This document shows, piece by piece, positions 21,893 through 34,622 of a stretch of DNA of 64,000 nt. Within the stretch, counting starts at the first letter, position 1. Each line of letters opens with the position of its first letter. The position numbers and the translations under genes are program-made. The notes under the pieces were generated by a model. That model was not told the origin of the DNA. It saw only the letters and a list, made by a program, of their open reading frames with translations, and ran no database searches. The DNA comes from Hyperoodon ampullatus (taxonomy: Eukaryota > Chordata > Mammalia > Artiodactyla > Ziphiidae), in NCBI GenBank assembly GCA_949752795.1, contig OX457056.1:201811654-201875653 (forward strand), written 5' to 3'.

Positions 21893-22867
21893 ATTGCTAA
21901 ATTAGAAAATGAACTTTCAAAGGAGACTACTTGTTATTCTATATTTTTTGTGTATTGTTTAAATCCTAAAAGAAAATAACCGGTTAAGAATTTTTTTCCC
22001 TTTCTAAAGAGAGATGGTACATATGTAAGGTCTTGATCATGTATAGATAAAATTATTTGTGGTAAATGGCATTACAATTAAAAAAAAGAATGAGAATGAA
22101 GAAAGAAAAAAGGATCTTTGTGGTATTAAAATATTTTAAAATACCATGTGCTTTCTAGCAGTATTTTAATACAGCATGAAGGTGCTTTCTAAATGTATAT
22201 AATAAGAATTCACTGTGGATAAAGTAGAAAATATTTACCAATGTTTAACAACTTGGTCACTCTAAAGAAAACTGCTTTATTCCTTAATAAATCAATCCCA
22301 GCATCCTAACATTGGCAGTGGAGGAGGGGAAAATCTCTATGGGAAAGGTCCACCTGATTGTACCATTTCAACTAGTATTCCGTAAGATTCACCTTGTACT
22401 GGGGAATCTCTGGATAATTCCCTTTAGATTTCTGAAGCCTGATTGAAAACAGAGCTAGAACATTTTACAGAAGACTCAGAGATAACAACAGAGGAATAGA
22501 TACTGAGAGTAATTTTGAACTAAGAATATGATTTGTTCTCTGGGGCACTACAGTCATAGTTCCTGGATTGCCTTTGTATGTGGCCAGGTGAGGATGGGGA
22601 GCAGGGGAGCAAAAGCCACCGAGCTGGGAGAGAATTCCTGCCTGCTTAGTGTGAACGCTTTGAGTTGGAGCTTCCTTCTGAGGTCTTGCTCCTTTCTGAG
22701 ATTTGGCTCTCCCTTCAGGGTATACTTGCCTTCCTATTCCTAGGCTTGTGACTGACCTGACCTGACTCTGTGTCAATAATAGGATAACCACAGTAGAAAT
22801 GGGAGGGTTGTGTTTATTTATTTTTCTTTGTTTTTTTTTAATATGATCAGCCATGAATAGCTAATAT
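21893..22867. other. Intron 1, no gene seen
   Basis: AT-rich unique sequence; the minus-strand open frame at 22465-22854 has no recognisable domain. Confidence 0.5.
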
Positions 22868-23078
22868 GTATTTACTTAGTGTTTACTGTTTGCTATTCTA
22901 AATTCTTTACATATACTATTATTTCATTTAATCCTCCCAATAATCCTGTAAGACAGATTCAGTACTATTGTTACTCCCATTTTCAGATGAGGAAACTGAT
23001 TCCAGAGAGGTTAAGTAACTTGCACAAAGTCTCTCTGCTTAGCAAGAAGCCTGAGATCAAACCCAGGAACTCTGACTT
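22868..23078 (+). repeat. MIR
   Basis: TTTACTTAGTGTTTACTG, TTTAATCCTCCCAATAATCC, GATGAGGAAACTGATTCC and GGTTAAGTAACTTGCAC. Confidence 0.9.
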
Positions 23079-23249
23079 GAGACCCTCACTCGCACTGTGT
23101 TTCATCCTTGAAGAGCAGAGAAACAATGGAATATGATGGCACATTTCTTTGCTGGTCCGATGGGCCGGAGTGGAGAGTTACTGTCCAGACATATATAGAT
23201 TTCTGATCATTTGAATTACTGAGGAAACGGAGTTGTCACAGTATCATTG

Positions 23250-23630
23250 TATCAATTGGCTATTGCTGAGTAATAAAGACCCACAAAATGTCATGGCAAT
23301 ACAATGATAGTTATTTATTCTCATGAATATGTGGATTTGCTGAATACTGGATGACACAGACTGAATTTTGTTGGGTCACTCTGGATTTGGCTGCTCACTC
23401 AGGACTGTTCCACATGTTATTCTGGGACGCAGACTGTAGAGGCAGTGACTTCCCAGGCAGAGCTGTCCTTATAGCTATAGTAGAGGCACAAGAGAGCAAG
23501 CCCAGTTGTTCAAGTGCCTTTCAATCGTTGGTTGTATTATACCAGCTGATATTCCGTTAACCAAAGTAAATCACATGGTCAAGTCAAGAGGTGGGTAAGT
23601 ATACTCTGCCCATAGAAGGAGTGGAAGAGA
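23250..23630 (-). mobile_element. Old MaLR-type LTR, reverse
   Basis: ATCAATTGGCTATTGCTGAG, ATTTATTCTCATGAATATG, GAGAGCAAGCCCAG and AAATCACATGGTCAAGTC follow the order of a MaLR-like LTR. The subfamily is uncertain. Confidence 0.5.
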
Positions 23631-24860
23631 GAGCAACTTGCACAATAATTTACTATAGTAATAATAATCTAATATACTTGATTTATAGAAGAATGATAAA
23701 ATGCTTACTGTTACAACTATTGTGCTTTCTTTCTGCTCTTCCTTGTTGACACTATTCTGACTAGCACTTTCACATTTTGGTTACTGAACAACACCTATTG
23801 GTTGGATACTTCCAGAATCACAATTTAATACAGCAGGTGTCTTTGTATTATGTCATGTAGAAAAAAAAAAGTGTAAAGAAATAATCGGAATCTTGACTTT
23901 AATCCACAGTGATGCCCTGGAAAGTTCATCAATATCACAATTCTATTTTTCTGTACTTGGGAAGGATAAGGTTGATGTCACTCGAGTAGCATTTGTAACA
24001 GAATTTGAACTGTAACAGAATTTGAATCAAGGTCATACATAATGCCCTAACAACTCCCTTGGTATTACATTCAGAGCTCTTAAGCCCCTTCTCTGAACAT
24101 AAACTTAAGGCTGCAACGATATTTTCTGATGTCTGGGGGACTTTCAGGCTTTCACTGAAGAGTCATGGAAACAGAATTGTAGCATGTGGATAATGTTTTT
24201 GCAGCACGGATATGTAAATCCTTGTACTTCTTAGGAGGTACTACACTAAATTGTTAATGTGTTTTTTTGTGAAATGTTAGATTATGGGTAATATTTCAAA
24301 ATATTTGGCATCTGAAGATGTATTAGGAAACACACAAAAAAAGCATCACTTAGGTGATTTTTCTTTTCTATATATTCCTTAATGTTTTCTACATTTTTAT
24401 ATGTATTGTTTTTAATCAGAAAAATTAAAATTTAATATAATGTATACATTTATAAAACAAGTACCCCAAATGAAGACCTGCACTTGATCATGGACTACAG
24501 TGTAACAAGTGTACTGGTCAGTGGACTGACAGTGGTGGCTTGAATAGACAACTCACTCTGAGCTCATTTTCTTAACTGAAAAGTCTTAATTGTTAGTCTT
24601 ACCTAGTTAAGAAGGGTCTCTCTTTCCCTCTTTTCCCCCCCTCTCAGTTCATTTTAAATTGTAAATTGCCATGTATAATGTGTTAATTGATAAATTATGC
24701 TACTTAAACTCCTGTATGTATCCAAGTTTTCATTGGAAATTTAGAACTCTATGGTCCTAAATTGTGCTGGAGCACTGCATTTTCCTGTTAAGTAGTACTT
24801 GACAAAAGGAGTGAGTTGACAGCTGAAAACGAGGCATGCAGTGTGATTTGATAAAAATAT
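23631..24860. other. Intron 1, no gene seen
   Basis: AT-rich unique sequence. Confidence 0.5.
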
Positions 24861-24869
24861 AAACATAAA

Positions 24870-25335
24870 CTGAGTGCAAAACATTATGTTACATGTAGAG
24901 GGAGGTGGTTATGGGGGCAGGAGGGGATGAAGACACAAAGTTAAGTATTATAAAACTTCTATCTTCTCTAGAACTTCACAGTCTGTTGAGAAGATAGGCA
25001 TTTATAAATATCTCTTAAGGCACACTTTGGTAAGTGCCAAAATAGAGGCACAAAGTGCTATAGAAGTTAAGGGAGGGGAAATTAGTTTTAACTGGAAAGA
25101 TCTTAGGAAGGTTTGAAGAAGAGAGCTTCATATTGGTCTTGTGGAATAGATAGATTTTGACAGACTTGTTTCTGAAGTGGGAAGTTCCAGGAAGAGGGAG
25201 TAGTTTAGGTAGAGGCTAGAAGATCAGGAGCTGGCCAGCACAGTGTGAGTAGATGTGTATGACTTGAACATAAGGTGAATAGCAGACAAGAATGAAAAGA
25301 TAGATTGGGAGCCTAGGGAGTTTGGATTGAATCCA
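24870..25335 (+). repeat. Ancient interspersed repeat (same family as 5068-5335)
   Basis: CACAGTCTGTTGAGAAGATA, GTTCCAGGAAGAGGGAG, GCTGGCCAGCACAGTGTG and GGGAGTTTGGATTGAATCC share the block order of the unassigned family at 5068. Confidence 0.45.
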
Positions 25336-25384
25336 GTTTGTATTTAAGAATAATATTATAGTGTACTTGGTATGTGTCTATATA

Positions 25385-26150
25385 AGCTTTTATTGAAGTA
25401 AAATAAGTATACTTTTTAAAGAAATCCTAAGTATACAGCTCATTGAATGTTTACCCAGTTGTCACTTCTGTGTAACTATTATCTTATACCTGTAGATTAG
25501 TTTTTGCCTTTACTGGTATTTAACTTCACATAAATGGAATCACTCCAGTATATATTCTCTAGTGTCTGGCATCTTTTGTCCCACATAAGAAGATTCATTC
25601 AGGTTGCTGTGTTAGGTGTAGTGTGTTCATTTTTATTGCTATGCAGTATTCCACTGTGTGAGTATACTTCAAATTTTTAGCCATTTTATTGTTGATGGAC
25701 GTTTGGGTTATTTCAAGTTTTGGGTTACTGTGAATTGTGCTATTATGAATAATCTTGTACGTGTCTTTTCTTGTACATATGTACATACTTCTGTTGGGTA
25801 TATACCTAGGAGTGGAATTGCTGGGTCATAGGGTATGAAAAATGTTTAGCTTTAGTAGAGTCTATGAATTTTTTCCATTTCATGCTTTCTACAGCACCAT
25901 ATGAGAGTTCCAGTTGCTGTACATTCTTGTAACATTTACTTGCTACTGTCTTTTTTCACTTTAGCCATACTAGTGGGTGAATGGTATTATCTGACTGTTT
26001 TAATTTGCATTTCCTTAATGACTGCTGTAATCAAGCACCTAAAAAGATTATTGAGGTTTTTGGCTGTTTAGATATCCTCTTTTTTGAAGTGTCTATTCAG
26101 GCCTTGGTCTTTTTTTTTTTTTAATTGGATTGTCTGCCTTTTTCTTATTG
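25385..26150 (-). mobile_element. L1M fossil (3' UTR and ORF2 end)
   Basis: CATAAATGGAATCACTCC, TATGCAGTATTCCACTGTG, GATGGACGTTTGGG and GGAGTGGAATTGCTGGGTCA are the reverse of the L1 ORF2 C-terminus and 3' region. Confidence 0.8.
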
Positions 26151-26445
26151 ATCTATTCCCTATATTCTGAAAAATACAACACAAATCTTTCAACAAATAT
26201 ATGGTTCTTTTGTAGGAACATGTGTTTTGTTTTCAGATTTTTTTCGTTTAAGAGATCAGTAAAAAAGTCACAAGATTTTGTGACTACAAAATACCTACAC
26301 AGGATTTACAGCGTTAACAGTTTTTTTTTCCTACACAACCAGTACTTGAAAAAGAAGCACCACTGTCAGCACCATTTTATAAATGAACGAAGGAGCTTTT
26401 TAATGCCACAGAAGTAGAAAACACATAATCTCAGAATAAAGGAAA

Positions 26446-27106
26446 CTCTTTGAGGTAGGCAAAATAATGCCCTCCCCCCACCCCCCCACCCCATCCCCCC
26501 ATCCAAGATAGACAGTCTAATCCCAAGAACCTGTGGATATGTTAAATTACAGGGCAAAGGGGAGTTAAGGTAACAGATGGAATTTGGTTGCTAATCAGCT
26601 GACTTTATTTTTAATTTTTTGCCATACTACGCAGCGTGCGGGATCTTAGTTCCCTGACCAGGGATTGAACCCGTGCCCCCTGCGGTAGAAGTGTAGAGTC
26701 TTAACCACTGGGCCACCAGGGAAGTCCCTCAGCTGACTTTAAAATAGGGAGATTGTCCTGGATAATCCAGGTTGGGCTCAGTGTAATCCCAAGGGACCCT
26801 AAATGTGTAAGAGGGAGGCTGAAGAGGAGGTCATAGTGATGACATGTGAGAACTCAATCCACTGTTGCTGATTTTGAAGATGTGGTAAGAGAGCCCTGAG
26901 CCAAGGAATGTGAGCAGCCTCTAGAAGCAGGAAAGGACAAGCTAAGCCTCAGAAAAGAACATAGCCCCGCTGAGGCCTTGATTTTTGGCTCAGTGAGACC
27001 CATTTCAGACTTCAGAACTACAGGACTGTCAAATAATAAATTAATGTTGCTTTAAGCCACTAAGTATGTGGTACTTTTTTAAAGTAGCCATGGCAAACTA
27101 ATAGTC
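26446..27106 (+). mobile_element. MLT1 LTR (MaLR), split by a SINE
   Basis: It runs from TGAGGTAGGCAAAATAATG through AAGAACCTGTGGATATG, GAAGATGTGGTAAGAGAGCC and GAGCAGCCTCTAGAAGCAGG to TTTAAGCCACTAAGTATG and AGCCATGGCAAACTAATAG. It is a near-full MLT1 LTR. A C-rich run expanded at 26470-26503. The SINE at 26607-26728 interrupts it. Confidence 0.85.
26607..26728 (-). mobile_element. Short tRNA-derived SINE inserted in the MLT1
   Basis: Duplications TCAGCTGACTTT at 26595-26606 and 26729-26740 are exact. Confidence 0.93.
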
Positions 27107-27185
27107 TCTCTTAAGATAGTTAACCTAATTGGGGTGTGTGTTTGTGGATAAAATACACATACATATAACATCACTATCTTTATTT

Positions 27186-28180
27186 TTAGTGTTTGGTAAC
27201 TACCAGTGCAATTCTTTCTCTTTCTCTTAATATTTTATTTTGAGTCAACTCAGAATTACAGAAAAGTTTCAAGTACAACACAAATGACATTTTTTCCTGA
27301 ATCATTTGAGAGCAAGTTGTTACATCATCACCAAATGCTTTAGTGTATATTTTCTGCAAACAAGGACATTCTATATAAGACAACCATCAAAATTCAGAAA
27401 TTAACATACAGTACAATTACAGATCTAACCCCTTAGACCCCATTCAAACTTTGCCAGTTGTTCTAATAATGTTCTTTTTTTTTAAAAAAAATATTTATTT
27501 ATTTATTTATTTGGTTACACAAGGTCTTCGTTTCGGCAGGCGGGCTCCTTAGTTGCAGCTCGCCAGCTTCTTAGCTGCAGCACGTGGGCTCCTTAGTTGT
27601 GGCAGAGGGCTCCTTGGTTGCAGCTTACCAGCTCCTTAGTTGCAGTACACAGGCTCCTTAGTTGTGGCATGCGAACTCTTAGTTGTGGCATGCATATGGG
27701 ATCTAGTTCCCTGACCAGGGATGGAACCTGGGCTCCCTGCATTGGGAGTGCGAAGTCTTATCCAGTGCGCCACCAGGGAAGTCCCTCTAGTAATGTTCTT
27801 TATAACAAAAGGGTCTAATCCAGAATCACGTACTGAAATTAGTTGTCACGTCTCCTTAGTCTCCTTCAGTCTGGAACGGTTCCTGTCTTTAACTTTCATG
27901 ACTGTGGCACTTTTGAAGATTATAGGCTAGTTATTTTGTAGAACGATTCCTCAATTTGGGTTTATCTGATGATGTTTCCTCATGATTAGATTTGGGTCCT
28001 GTATTTTTGACAGAAATACCACAGAAGTGTTGCTTTATTTTACTTATTGCCTCCTGTTGGGTGACACATAATTTTTGTTTGTCTTACAACTTTTTTTACT
28101 TGATTAAAGTGGCATCTGCCAGTTTCTTCTTTAAAGCTAATGTTTTTGTAGTAAGTATCTTGTGGGAAGGTACTTTGAAA
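27186..28180. mobile_element. L1M 3'-region fossil, split by a SINE
   Basis: TTGCCAGTTGTTCTAATAATG, GTTGTCACGTCTCCTTAG, CTTTCATGACTGTGGCAC and GATGTTTCCTCATGATTAG are also found, in the same order, around 37800-38060. This is an old L1-type region. Confidence 0.6.
27478..27785 (-). mobile_element. Divergent tRNA-derived SINE (CTCCTTAGTTG type)
   Basis: The head matches the CHR family, but the body is built of GGCTCCTTAGTTGCAGC units rather than CTCAGTAGTTG units. Duplications TCTAATAATGTTCTTT and TCTAGTAATGTTCTTT flank it. Confidence 0.85.
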
Positions 28181-28284
28181 CCATGTAACTATCTTATTCT
28201 TCATTAGATTTTCAATCTATTTCTAACAGAATGAGTTTATGAATTCCTGTTTTATTTGATGGGTTATAATACTATCATTCTTTC

Positions 28285-28634
28285 TTTTTTTTTTTTTAAT
28301 TTATTTTTTTTTGGCTGTGTTGGGTCTTTGTTGCTGCACGCGGGCTTTCTCTAGTTGCGGCAAGTGGGGGCTACTCTTCGTTGAGGTGCATGGGCTTCTC
28401 ATTGTGGTGGCTTCTTTTGTTGTGGAGCACGGGCTCTAGGCATGTGGGCTTCAGTAGTTGCAGCATGCGGGCTCAGTAGTTGTGGCTCGTGGGCTCTAGA
28501 GCGCAGCCTCAGTAGTTGTGGTGCACGGGCTTCGTTGCTCTGCAGCATGTGGGATCTTCCTGGACCAGGGCTCGAACCCGTGTCCCTTGCATTGGCAGGC
28601 AGATTCTTAACCACTGCACCACCAGGGAAGCCCA
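28285..28634 (-). mobile_element. Long CHR-type SINE
   Basis: All blocks are present, with flanks ATCATTCTTTC (28274) and ATCATTATTTC (28635). Confidence 0.92.
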
Positions 28635-28649
28635 ATCATTATTTCTTTT

Positions 28650-29470
28650 GACACTTAAATTGTTCCCTGTTTGGCCAGTGAGAGTGCTTTCAAACTGCTT
28701 TCTTTGTCTTTTTTATGTATTTCTTTCATTCTTTGAACATTGTACTTTTTTCCCCCAGCCCTGGAATCAGTGATTTCTCTTTTTTTTTTCTGGTTTCTTT
28801 TAGTAGAGAATGACATATAGAAGTCAATATCTGGGTGTTAGGTATACACATTGCTATTGGGTGTCACTGCTCCCAAGTCCTCTCAGTGGACAGAGGTAGG
28901 GAATATATGTATGTGTAAACGTGCATACACATGCGTGTGCACACATGTATCACTATTTTAATTTTATCTACATATTTATTTAAAACCATGGGTTCACACA
29001 GGTATCTCCAGTTCTCGTCTAACACAACAGGGTTTATCCAATAATTTGCTTTCCATAATTGTAACTCCCTTTTCTGTTAGTAAGTTGGCTCTCATTATCC
29101 TCAACATAATTTCTTTTTTTTTTCAACATAATTTCTTAATCAATCCCCCCTGTATGTGACCAGTCTCTCCTGTTGCTGCTGTTCCTGACACCCATCATGT
29201 GGATGCCATCCTCACCTTATCAGTCTCCAAAATCCTATATTAGGCTGCTGCCACTAGCCCCCGTTTGAAGACCCTTCTCATTTCAGGCTCTGATACTGTG
29301 CACTAGGTTGCTCTCCTCACTCCATTTGGACTTTAGCACCTTGTGCAGGGCTACTAAGGCTGCCATACTCCTGTATAGACATTCTCTTTATTCTGCTAGG
29401 GTTCTGACATCCTGCTGTAGGTCACTGCAGATCCCTCCATCCCATCTCATGTACACACTTGTTTTCCTTG
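28650..29470. mobile_element. L1M 3'-UTR-like fossil
   Basis: It shares CTGGAATCAGTGATTTC, TTTTAGTAGAGAATGAC and GGACAGAGGTAGGGAATATA with 12960-13330, then continues into CATGGGTTCACACAGG and CTAACACAACAGGG blocks. Confidence 0.55.
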
Positions 29471-29479
29471 ACCCTCACT

Positions 29480-29905
29480 AAACTGAATACAGATTTTTCA
29501 CTTTGTAAAACTGAAACTCTGTACCCATTAAACAGTCCCTGGCAACTGCCATTCAGTCCCTGGCAACTGCCATTCAGTTGCCTTCAGTCCCTGGCAACTG
29601 CCATTCTACTTTGTTTCTATGAGTGTGACTACTCTAGATACCTCATAAATGTGGCACCATACAGTATTTGTCTTTTTGTGACTGGCTTATTTTTCTTAGC
29701 ATAATGTTCTCAAGGTTCATCCATGTTAAGGCATGTGTCAGAATTTCCTTCTTGTTTAAGGCTGAATAATATTCCGTTGTATGTATACATCACATTTTGT
29801 TTGTCCATTCATCTCTTGCCAGACACTTGGGATACTTTTACCTTTTGGCTATCGTGAATAATGCTGCTATGAACATGGGTCTACAAATATCTCTTCAAGA
29901 CCCCG
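29480..29905 (-). mobile_element. L1M fossil, ORF2 end
   Basis: AAGGCTGAATAATATTCC, GTTTGTCCATTCATCTC and GTGAATAATGCTGCTATGAA. It contains a 21-bp tandem repeat (29533-29605). Confidence 0.75.
29533..29605 (+). repeat. 21-bp minisatellite, three copies
   Basis: CAGTCCCTGGCAACTGCCATT occurs at 29533-29553, 29554-29574 and 29585-29605, identical each time, the last after a 10-base spacer. Confidence 0.95.
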
Positions 29906-29999
29906 AAACGCTTAATTTTTTTTTCATCTTGATCTTTTGTTAGCACTTTTATGAATTCATCAGTTTTCCATTGGAGTTCTGAAAATGCTTATTCATTCA

Positions 30000-30590
30000 G
30001 TTCAGCAGTATAGTCAGTTACTAGAAACCTGTACTTGTCAGAGTCTTTTCCATGAATATTTTACCTTTTACATTTAGATCTACAGTCCGTCTGGAATTTT
30101 TATGTTTGATGTGAGGTAGTTGTTTTGTTTTTCATCTGTTGCGTTGCATGGTCACTTTTGTCATATACCACCTGTCTATATATGTGTGTGGGCTTGTTTC
30201 CAGGACTTTTCTGTTCCAGTGGTCTATTTATCCTTGTGACAATATCACACTTTCTTAATTACTATATTTTTATACCAATTCTTGATATTGGATATTGAAT
30301 GTTCCTCAGCTTTTGCATGTCCATATATATTGGAATCAGCTTAATTTCCACAAAACATCCTCCTATGACTTTTATTGGAATTGCATTGAATCTATATATG
30401 TTTGGGGAGAACTGAGATCTTAACACTATTGAATTTTATAATCTATGAAAATAGTATATCTTTCCATTTTTGGGGTCTGTAATTTCTCTGTGTAGGGGTC
30501 TTTATACATCTTTTGTTAGATTTATTCCAGGTATTTGGTGTTTTTAGATGCTATTTTTAAAATTTAATTTTCTGTTGTTGAGTGTAAAGG
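30000..30590 (-). mobile_element. L1M fossil, ORF2 middle
   Basis: TTCTGTTCCAGTGGTCTATT, TTGGAATTGCATTGAATC and GTTAGATTTATTCCAGGTATT are reverse L1 ORF2 blocks. Confidence 0.8.
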
Positions 30591-31094
30591 TTTTTTTAAA
30601 CCTGAGCTCCATGACCTCCATTCAGTATAAACACATGGGAGTACTTTTTTCTGAAAGGTCTATAATTTACGTCTGAATCTGATTCCCACTGGGGGCAATA
30701 ACAACAAAGAAGATTAGAAGACCATTTTAGTTATTTGAGTGGATTGGACTAGGGACGGGGGAACAGACAGGCAGGGAGGCTGCTTAAAGACTATGTAATA
30801 GTCTAGGCAAGAAGCCATGTGGGCTTGAGCTAGGGCAGTTGGTATGGAAAGAAGGAAAGATATTCAAGGAATATTCTGAGATACAGTGAGTAAGGTTTGC
30901 CTGGAGTAGGCTAGGAGAAAAGAAAAAGAGAAAAGAGAAGAGTAAAATATGGCTGGTGTCAGGCGTGTTCAGGGCAATTAGTTAAAGGGAAGGTTGCCAT
31001 AGCAGTAGGTATGGCAAAACAAGTATTTGGTGGGTAAAGATATTGGAATAGTCCCTAACTTTAATAAGGAGCTAAATTTAAAATATATACATAT

Positions 31095-31307
31095 GGGGTT
31101 TCCCTGGTGGCGCAGTGGTTGAGAGTCTGCCTGCCGATGCATGGGACACGGGTTCGTGCCCCGGTCCGGGAAGATCCCACATGCCGCGGAGCGGCTGGGC
31201 CCGTGAGCCATGGCCGCTGAGCCTGTGTGTCCGGAGCCTGTGCTCTGCAACGGGAGAGGCCACAACAGTGAGGGGCCCGCGCGCCGCAAAAAAAAAAAAA
31301 AAAAAAA
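31095..31307 (+). mobile_element. Short CHR SINE
   Basis: Near-consensus short form with a 20-A tail; flanks ATATATACATAT and ATATACACATA are similar. Confidence 0.93.
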
Positions 31308-32004
31308 GATATACACATAGATAAAAATGGGCAAAGTGATATAATCTTGGGATTTGCTTTGGGATTTGGAAGGTGGCAAGCTGAGTGATGGGGATTCATT
31401 ATATGCTGTTCTATACTTTTCTGAGTTTATGAAAGTATATATAATAAGAGGTTAGAAAAGAAAGATTTATCCACATAGAGAGTGAGCCAAGCTGAAGTTC
31501 TCTGGACCAGCTCTACTCAAATTCCTTTGTGATAGAAAGATCAGGATTCATCTAATTGTTACTTTTGTGTAATTGCATAATCATTGTCCATTGTACTGAG
31601 AACAGTGTTTTAAATCAAGATCAGTCAGAAGGAGACATAAAATCTACAGAGGCTTTACAGGCTGAGGTAGACCAAGTGCTTGGGGGTAGCTAGGAGCTGA
31701 GGAAAGGAAATTTAGCCAGGCAGATGGAACATGGTATCTGTTAGCAATCCAAGCAGATTTGGGGACTCAGAGAAGTTTAGAAGGGCAGGATATTATTTCA
31801 GAGGGGAAAATAGTGACAAGGAGTCTGGGTGCAGATATTCTGGGGAGATTCAATAGGCAGACAACATCAGTGAGTACTGAAAAGAGGCGGCAAGTCCTCT
31901 GTTTCAAGTTTGGGCTCAAAAACAGAACTGGAATACCCAGCAAGGAACTAAAGAATTCAGCCTACTCATTAGTGCCTACTGCAGTAGTACTATACTTTAT
32001 TATT
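31308..32004. other. Intron 1, no gene seen
   Basis: Unique sequence. Confidence 0.5.
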
Positions 32005-32150
32005 TGGAGAGGGTGTTAACATGTAGTGCAGATTCTCAGCTCCTCTTCCCTCCACTTAATTTAGTAGGCCTCAAGAATCTGCATGTTTAACAGGCATCTC
32101 AGTGTTTCTGATAGAGATATTTTTCAGATCACACTTTGACAAGATGTCTA
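32005..32150 (+). mobile_element. MER5A-like hAT fossil
   Basis: AGTGCAGATTCTCAGCTCC, AGAATCTGCATGTTTAACAG and CAGATCACACTTTGA follow MER5A. Confidence 0.65.
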
Positions 32151-32924
32151 GACTGTGTGTCCTGGCCAGTGTACCAACACAGAGGGAGTGGGGGAAGTAT
32201 TGTGGCTAGAGCCAGAGTAAAAGGTGAAGCCTTGTACATGGGGAACATAGCAGGAAGCAGCTGAGTTAACTGGATTCAAGAGTGGAGGCAGGTGGTAATC
32301 ATTTTGTAGTATGTAAGTATATTAAATCAACATGTTGTACACCTTACACTTGCACAGTGTTATGTCAGTTATATCTCAGTAAAGCTGGAAATAAACAGTG
32401 AAGGCAGAATGAGACAAACTTCACGGCAGAGGCTTAGAATTGCTTTGAGTTCCAACTGATTAGTAATAAGCGGTTTCTAAAAACAATTTACTTTGGGTGC
32501 TGTTTGCAGCTGGAGAATTTGGTGAAACATAGGGGCAGAAAAATTAACAAGATAATGCCATTTATAAGAGATATATCTAGTAGAAGAGCAATAGCAACAT
32601 CCCCAAATGTGGCCATTCTAGGTATATTAAAATCACATCACAATAAACTGGTAGTCCCTGCTGGTGCTATGAAAAAGTTGTGGATAGTTCTAACATTACT
32701 TTTAATGTTAATATTCCATGACCCTATCACATACGTGAAGATAAATGACAACAGACTACCTCAACAGTTGTTTCATAGTGCTCTTAAGGTAATGTCTTGA
32801 GGTAATGTCAAGGAATGAAGGGAGAAGTTTAAGGAATCATTGAAGTGTTGCTTAAAGCAATAGGCATAACTGAATTGTAAGGAAATTTATGATGAAAGAT
32901 TAGTCTTTTGTACAATTACATAGA
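32151..32924. other. Intron 1, no gene seen
   Basis: Unique sequence; the 98-codon frame at 32504-32800 has no recognisable protein feature. Confidence 0.5.
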
Positions 32925-32940
32925 CTAGAGTTTTTCTTTT

Positions 32941-33150
32941 TTTTCTTTTTTTTTTTTTGCGGTACGCGGGCCTCTCACTGTTGTGGTCTCTCCCGTTGCG
33001 GAGCACAGGCTCCGGATGCGCAGGCTCAGCGGCCATGGCTCACGGGCCCAGCCGCTCCGCGGCATATGGGATCCTCCCAGACCGGGGCACGAACCCGTAT
33101 CCCCTGCATCGGCAGGCGGACTCTCAACCACTGCGCCACCAGGGAGGCCC
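32941..33150 (-). mobile_element. Short CHR SINE
   Basis: Duplications TAGAGTTTTTCTTTT flank it (32926-32940 and 33151-33165). Confidence 0.94.
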
Positions 33151-33524
33151 TAGAGTTTTTCTTTTGAGCACGGTCCTCAAGCTGACCTCAAGTGAGAGGC
33201 ACAAAGGCACGGGCTTTCTGGTGAGTGAGAAATTGTCTGAAAAGGTCTTTTTATCTTCATCCCTTAGATTAAAAGCAGCATCAGCCACAGCATCAGAGGA
33301 AGATGTAATTTGATACAATTAAATGAGGTAAATGTGAAAGGGCTTTCTAGTCCATAAGGATATAGTGGTGGTAATACTTTTACAACAAAACTCTAGTTCA
33401 AAATAATTCACACAGACTTCCAAGGTTTATTGAATAGACATTCCACCCCTATTCCATTTTACTGTTTAAATGTGTATTTATTCATGTCTGCTCTGTGCAT
33501 GTTTTTGGTCTTGGTTTTTTCTTT

Positions 33525-34250
33525 AAAAAACTAATGTTTAGTTAAATTGACTTTTTTAGTGTACAGGTCTCAGAATTCATGTAACCACCACCACTATCAG
33601 GATACACAACAGTTCCATCATTCCCCAAAAAACTACCTTGTACTATCTCCCCATCTTCCTAACTCCTGGGAACTGTGATCTGTTCTCCCTCACTTTAGTT
33701 TTATCTTTTTGAGAAAGTCATTTAATGGAATCATACAATATATAATCTTTTCGTACTGACTTCTTTCTCTCAGCATAATGCCTTTTAGATGATTCATCCA
33801 AGTTGTTGCATGTATCAGTAGTTCATTCCTTTTTATTGCTTGGTAGTATTCAGTTGTATGGATTGTACCACATTTTGTTTATCCATCTGTTGAAGGACAT
33901 TTGGGTTGTTTCTGGTTTTGGGTGATTAAAAATAGAGCTGCTATAAGCACTTGTGTTTAGGTTTTGTGAGAACATAAATTTTCATTTCTTTGGGGTAAAT
34001 ACCCAGGAGGGGAATTGCTGGGTCATATGGTTAGTGTTGTTTAACTTTATAAGAAGCTGCCAAACTATTTTCCAGAGTGGTCGTAACATTTCGCATTACC
34101 ACAGCAGTGTATGAGAGTTCTAGTTCTGCATCCTTGCCAGCACTTCGGATTGTTAGTATTTTTTATTTTAGCCATCCCAACAGGTATATAGTAGTATCTT
34201 ATCGTGGTTTTAATTTTCATTTCCCTAATGAATACCTCAGTTCTTGATGA
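33525..34250 (-). mobile_element. L1M fossil (3' UTR and ORF2 end)
   Basis: AATTCATGTAACCACCACC, AATGGAATCATACAATATA, ATACCCAGGAGGGGAATTGC and GGGTCATATGGTTAG are reverse L1M landmarks. Confidence 0.8.
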
Positions 34251-34622
34251 CTTTATCTATTGGGCTCAAACACAAAAGCTAGTCATCCTAAGAAGAATCA
34301 GAAGAATGGTCATTAGAGTGATGTAACCTTCTGTGAAACATTCTATGAAAAACTTTTGTAACGTTAGCATTCTATGAAAGACTTTTTGTAAATATTTTAG
34401 AAAGGAGTTTGTGCTAATGAATGTTCATGGCTTTTCAATGAAGTGAGGGGTACTTTGAAACCTAGATACAAAGTTTCAAGTAAGCCCTGTGACAGTAAGA
34501 ATGAGAGAGTGACTTAAGTGTTTTTTTCTGGTGGCATTTGGTCTTAGGTAGAGCACTTGTGGCTTTTAAACTGAGGAGATAGGCAAATGAAAAAGAAAAA
34601 TATCTGATTACCTGATAGTTTT

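Noticed and set aside
31061..31399. 60-140-codon frames in both strands over SINEs (here and at 19.7, 32.9, 35.5, 38.8, 40.7, 43.5, 52.4, 63.6 kb)
   Set aside because: They recur with nearly the same peptides at every CHR SINE and follow the repeat, not a gene.
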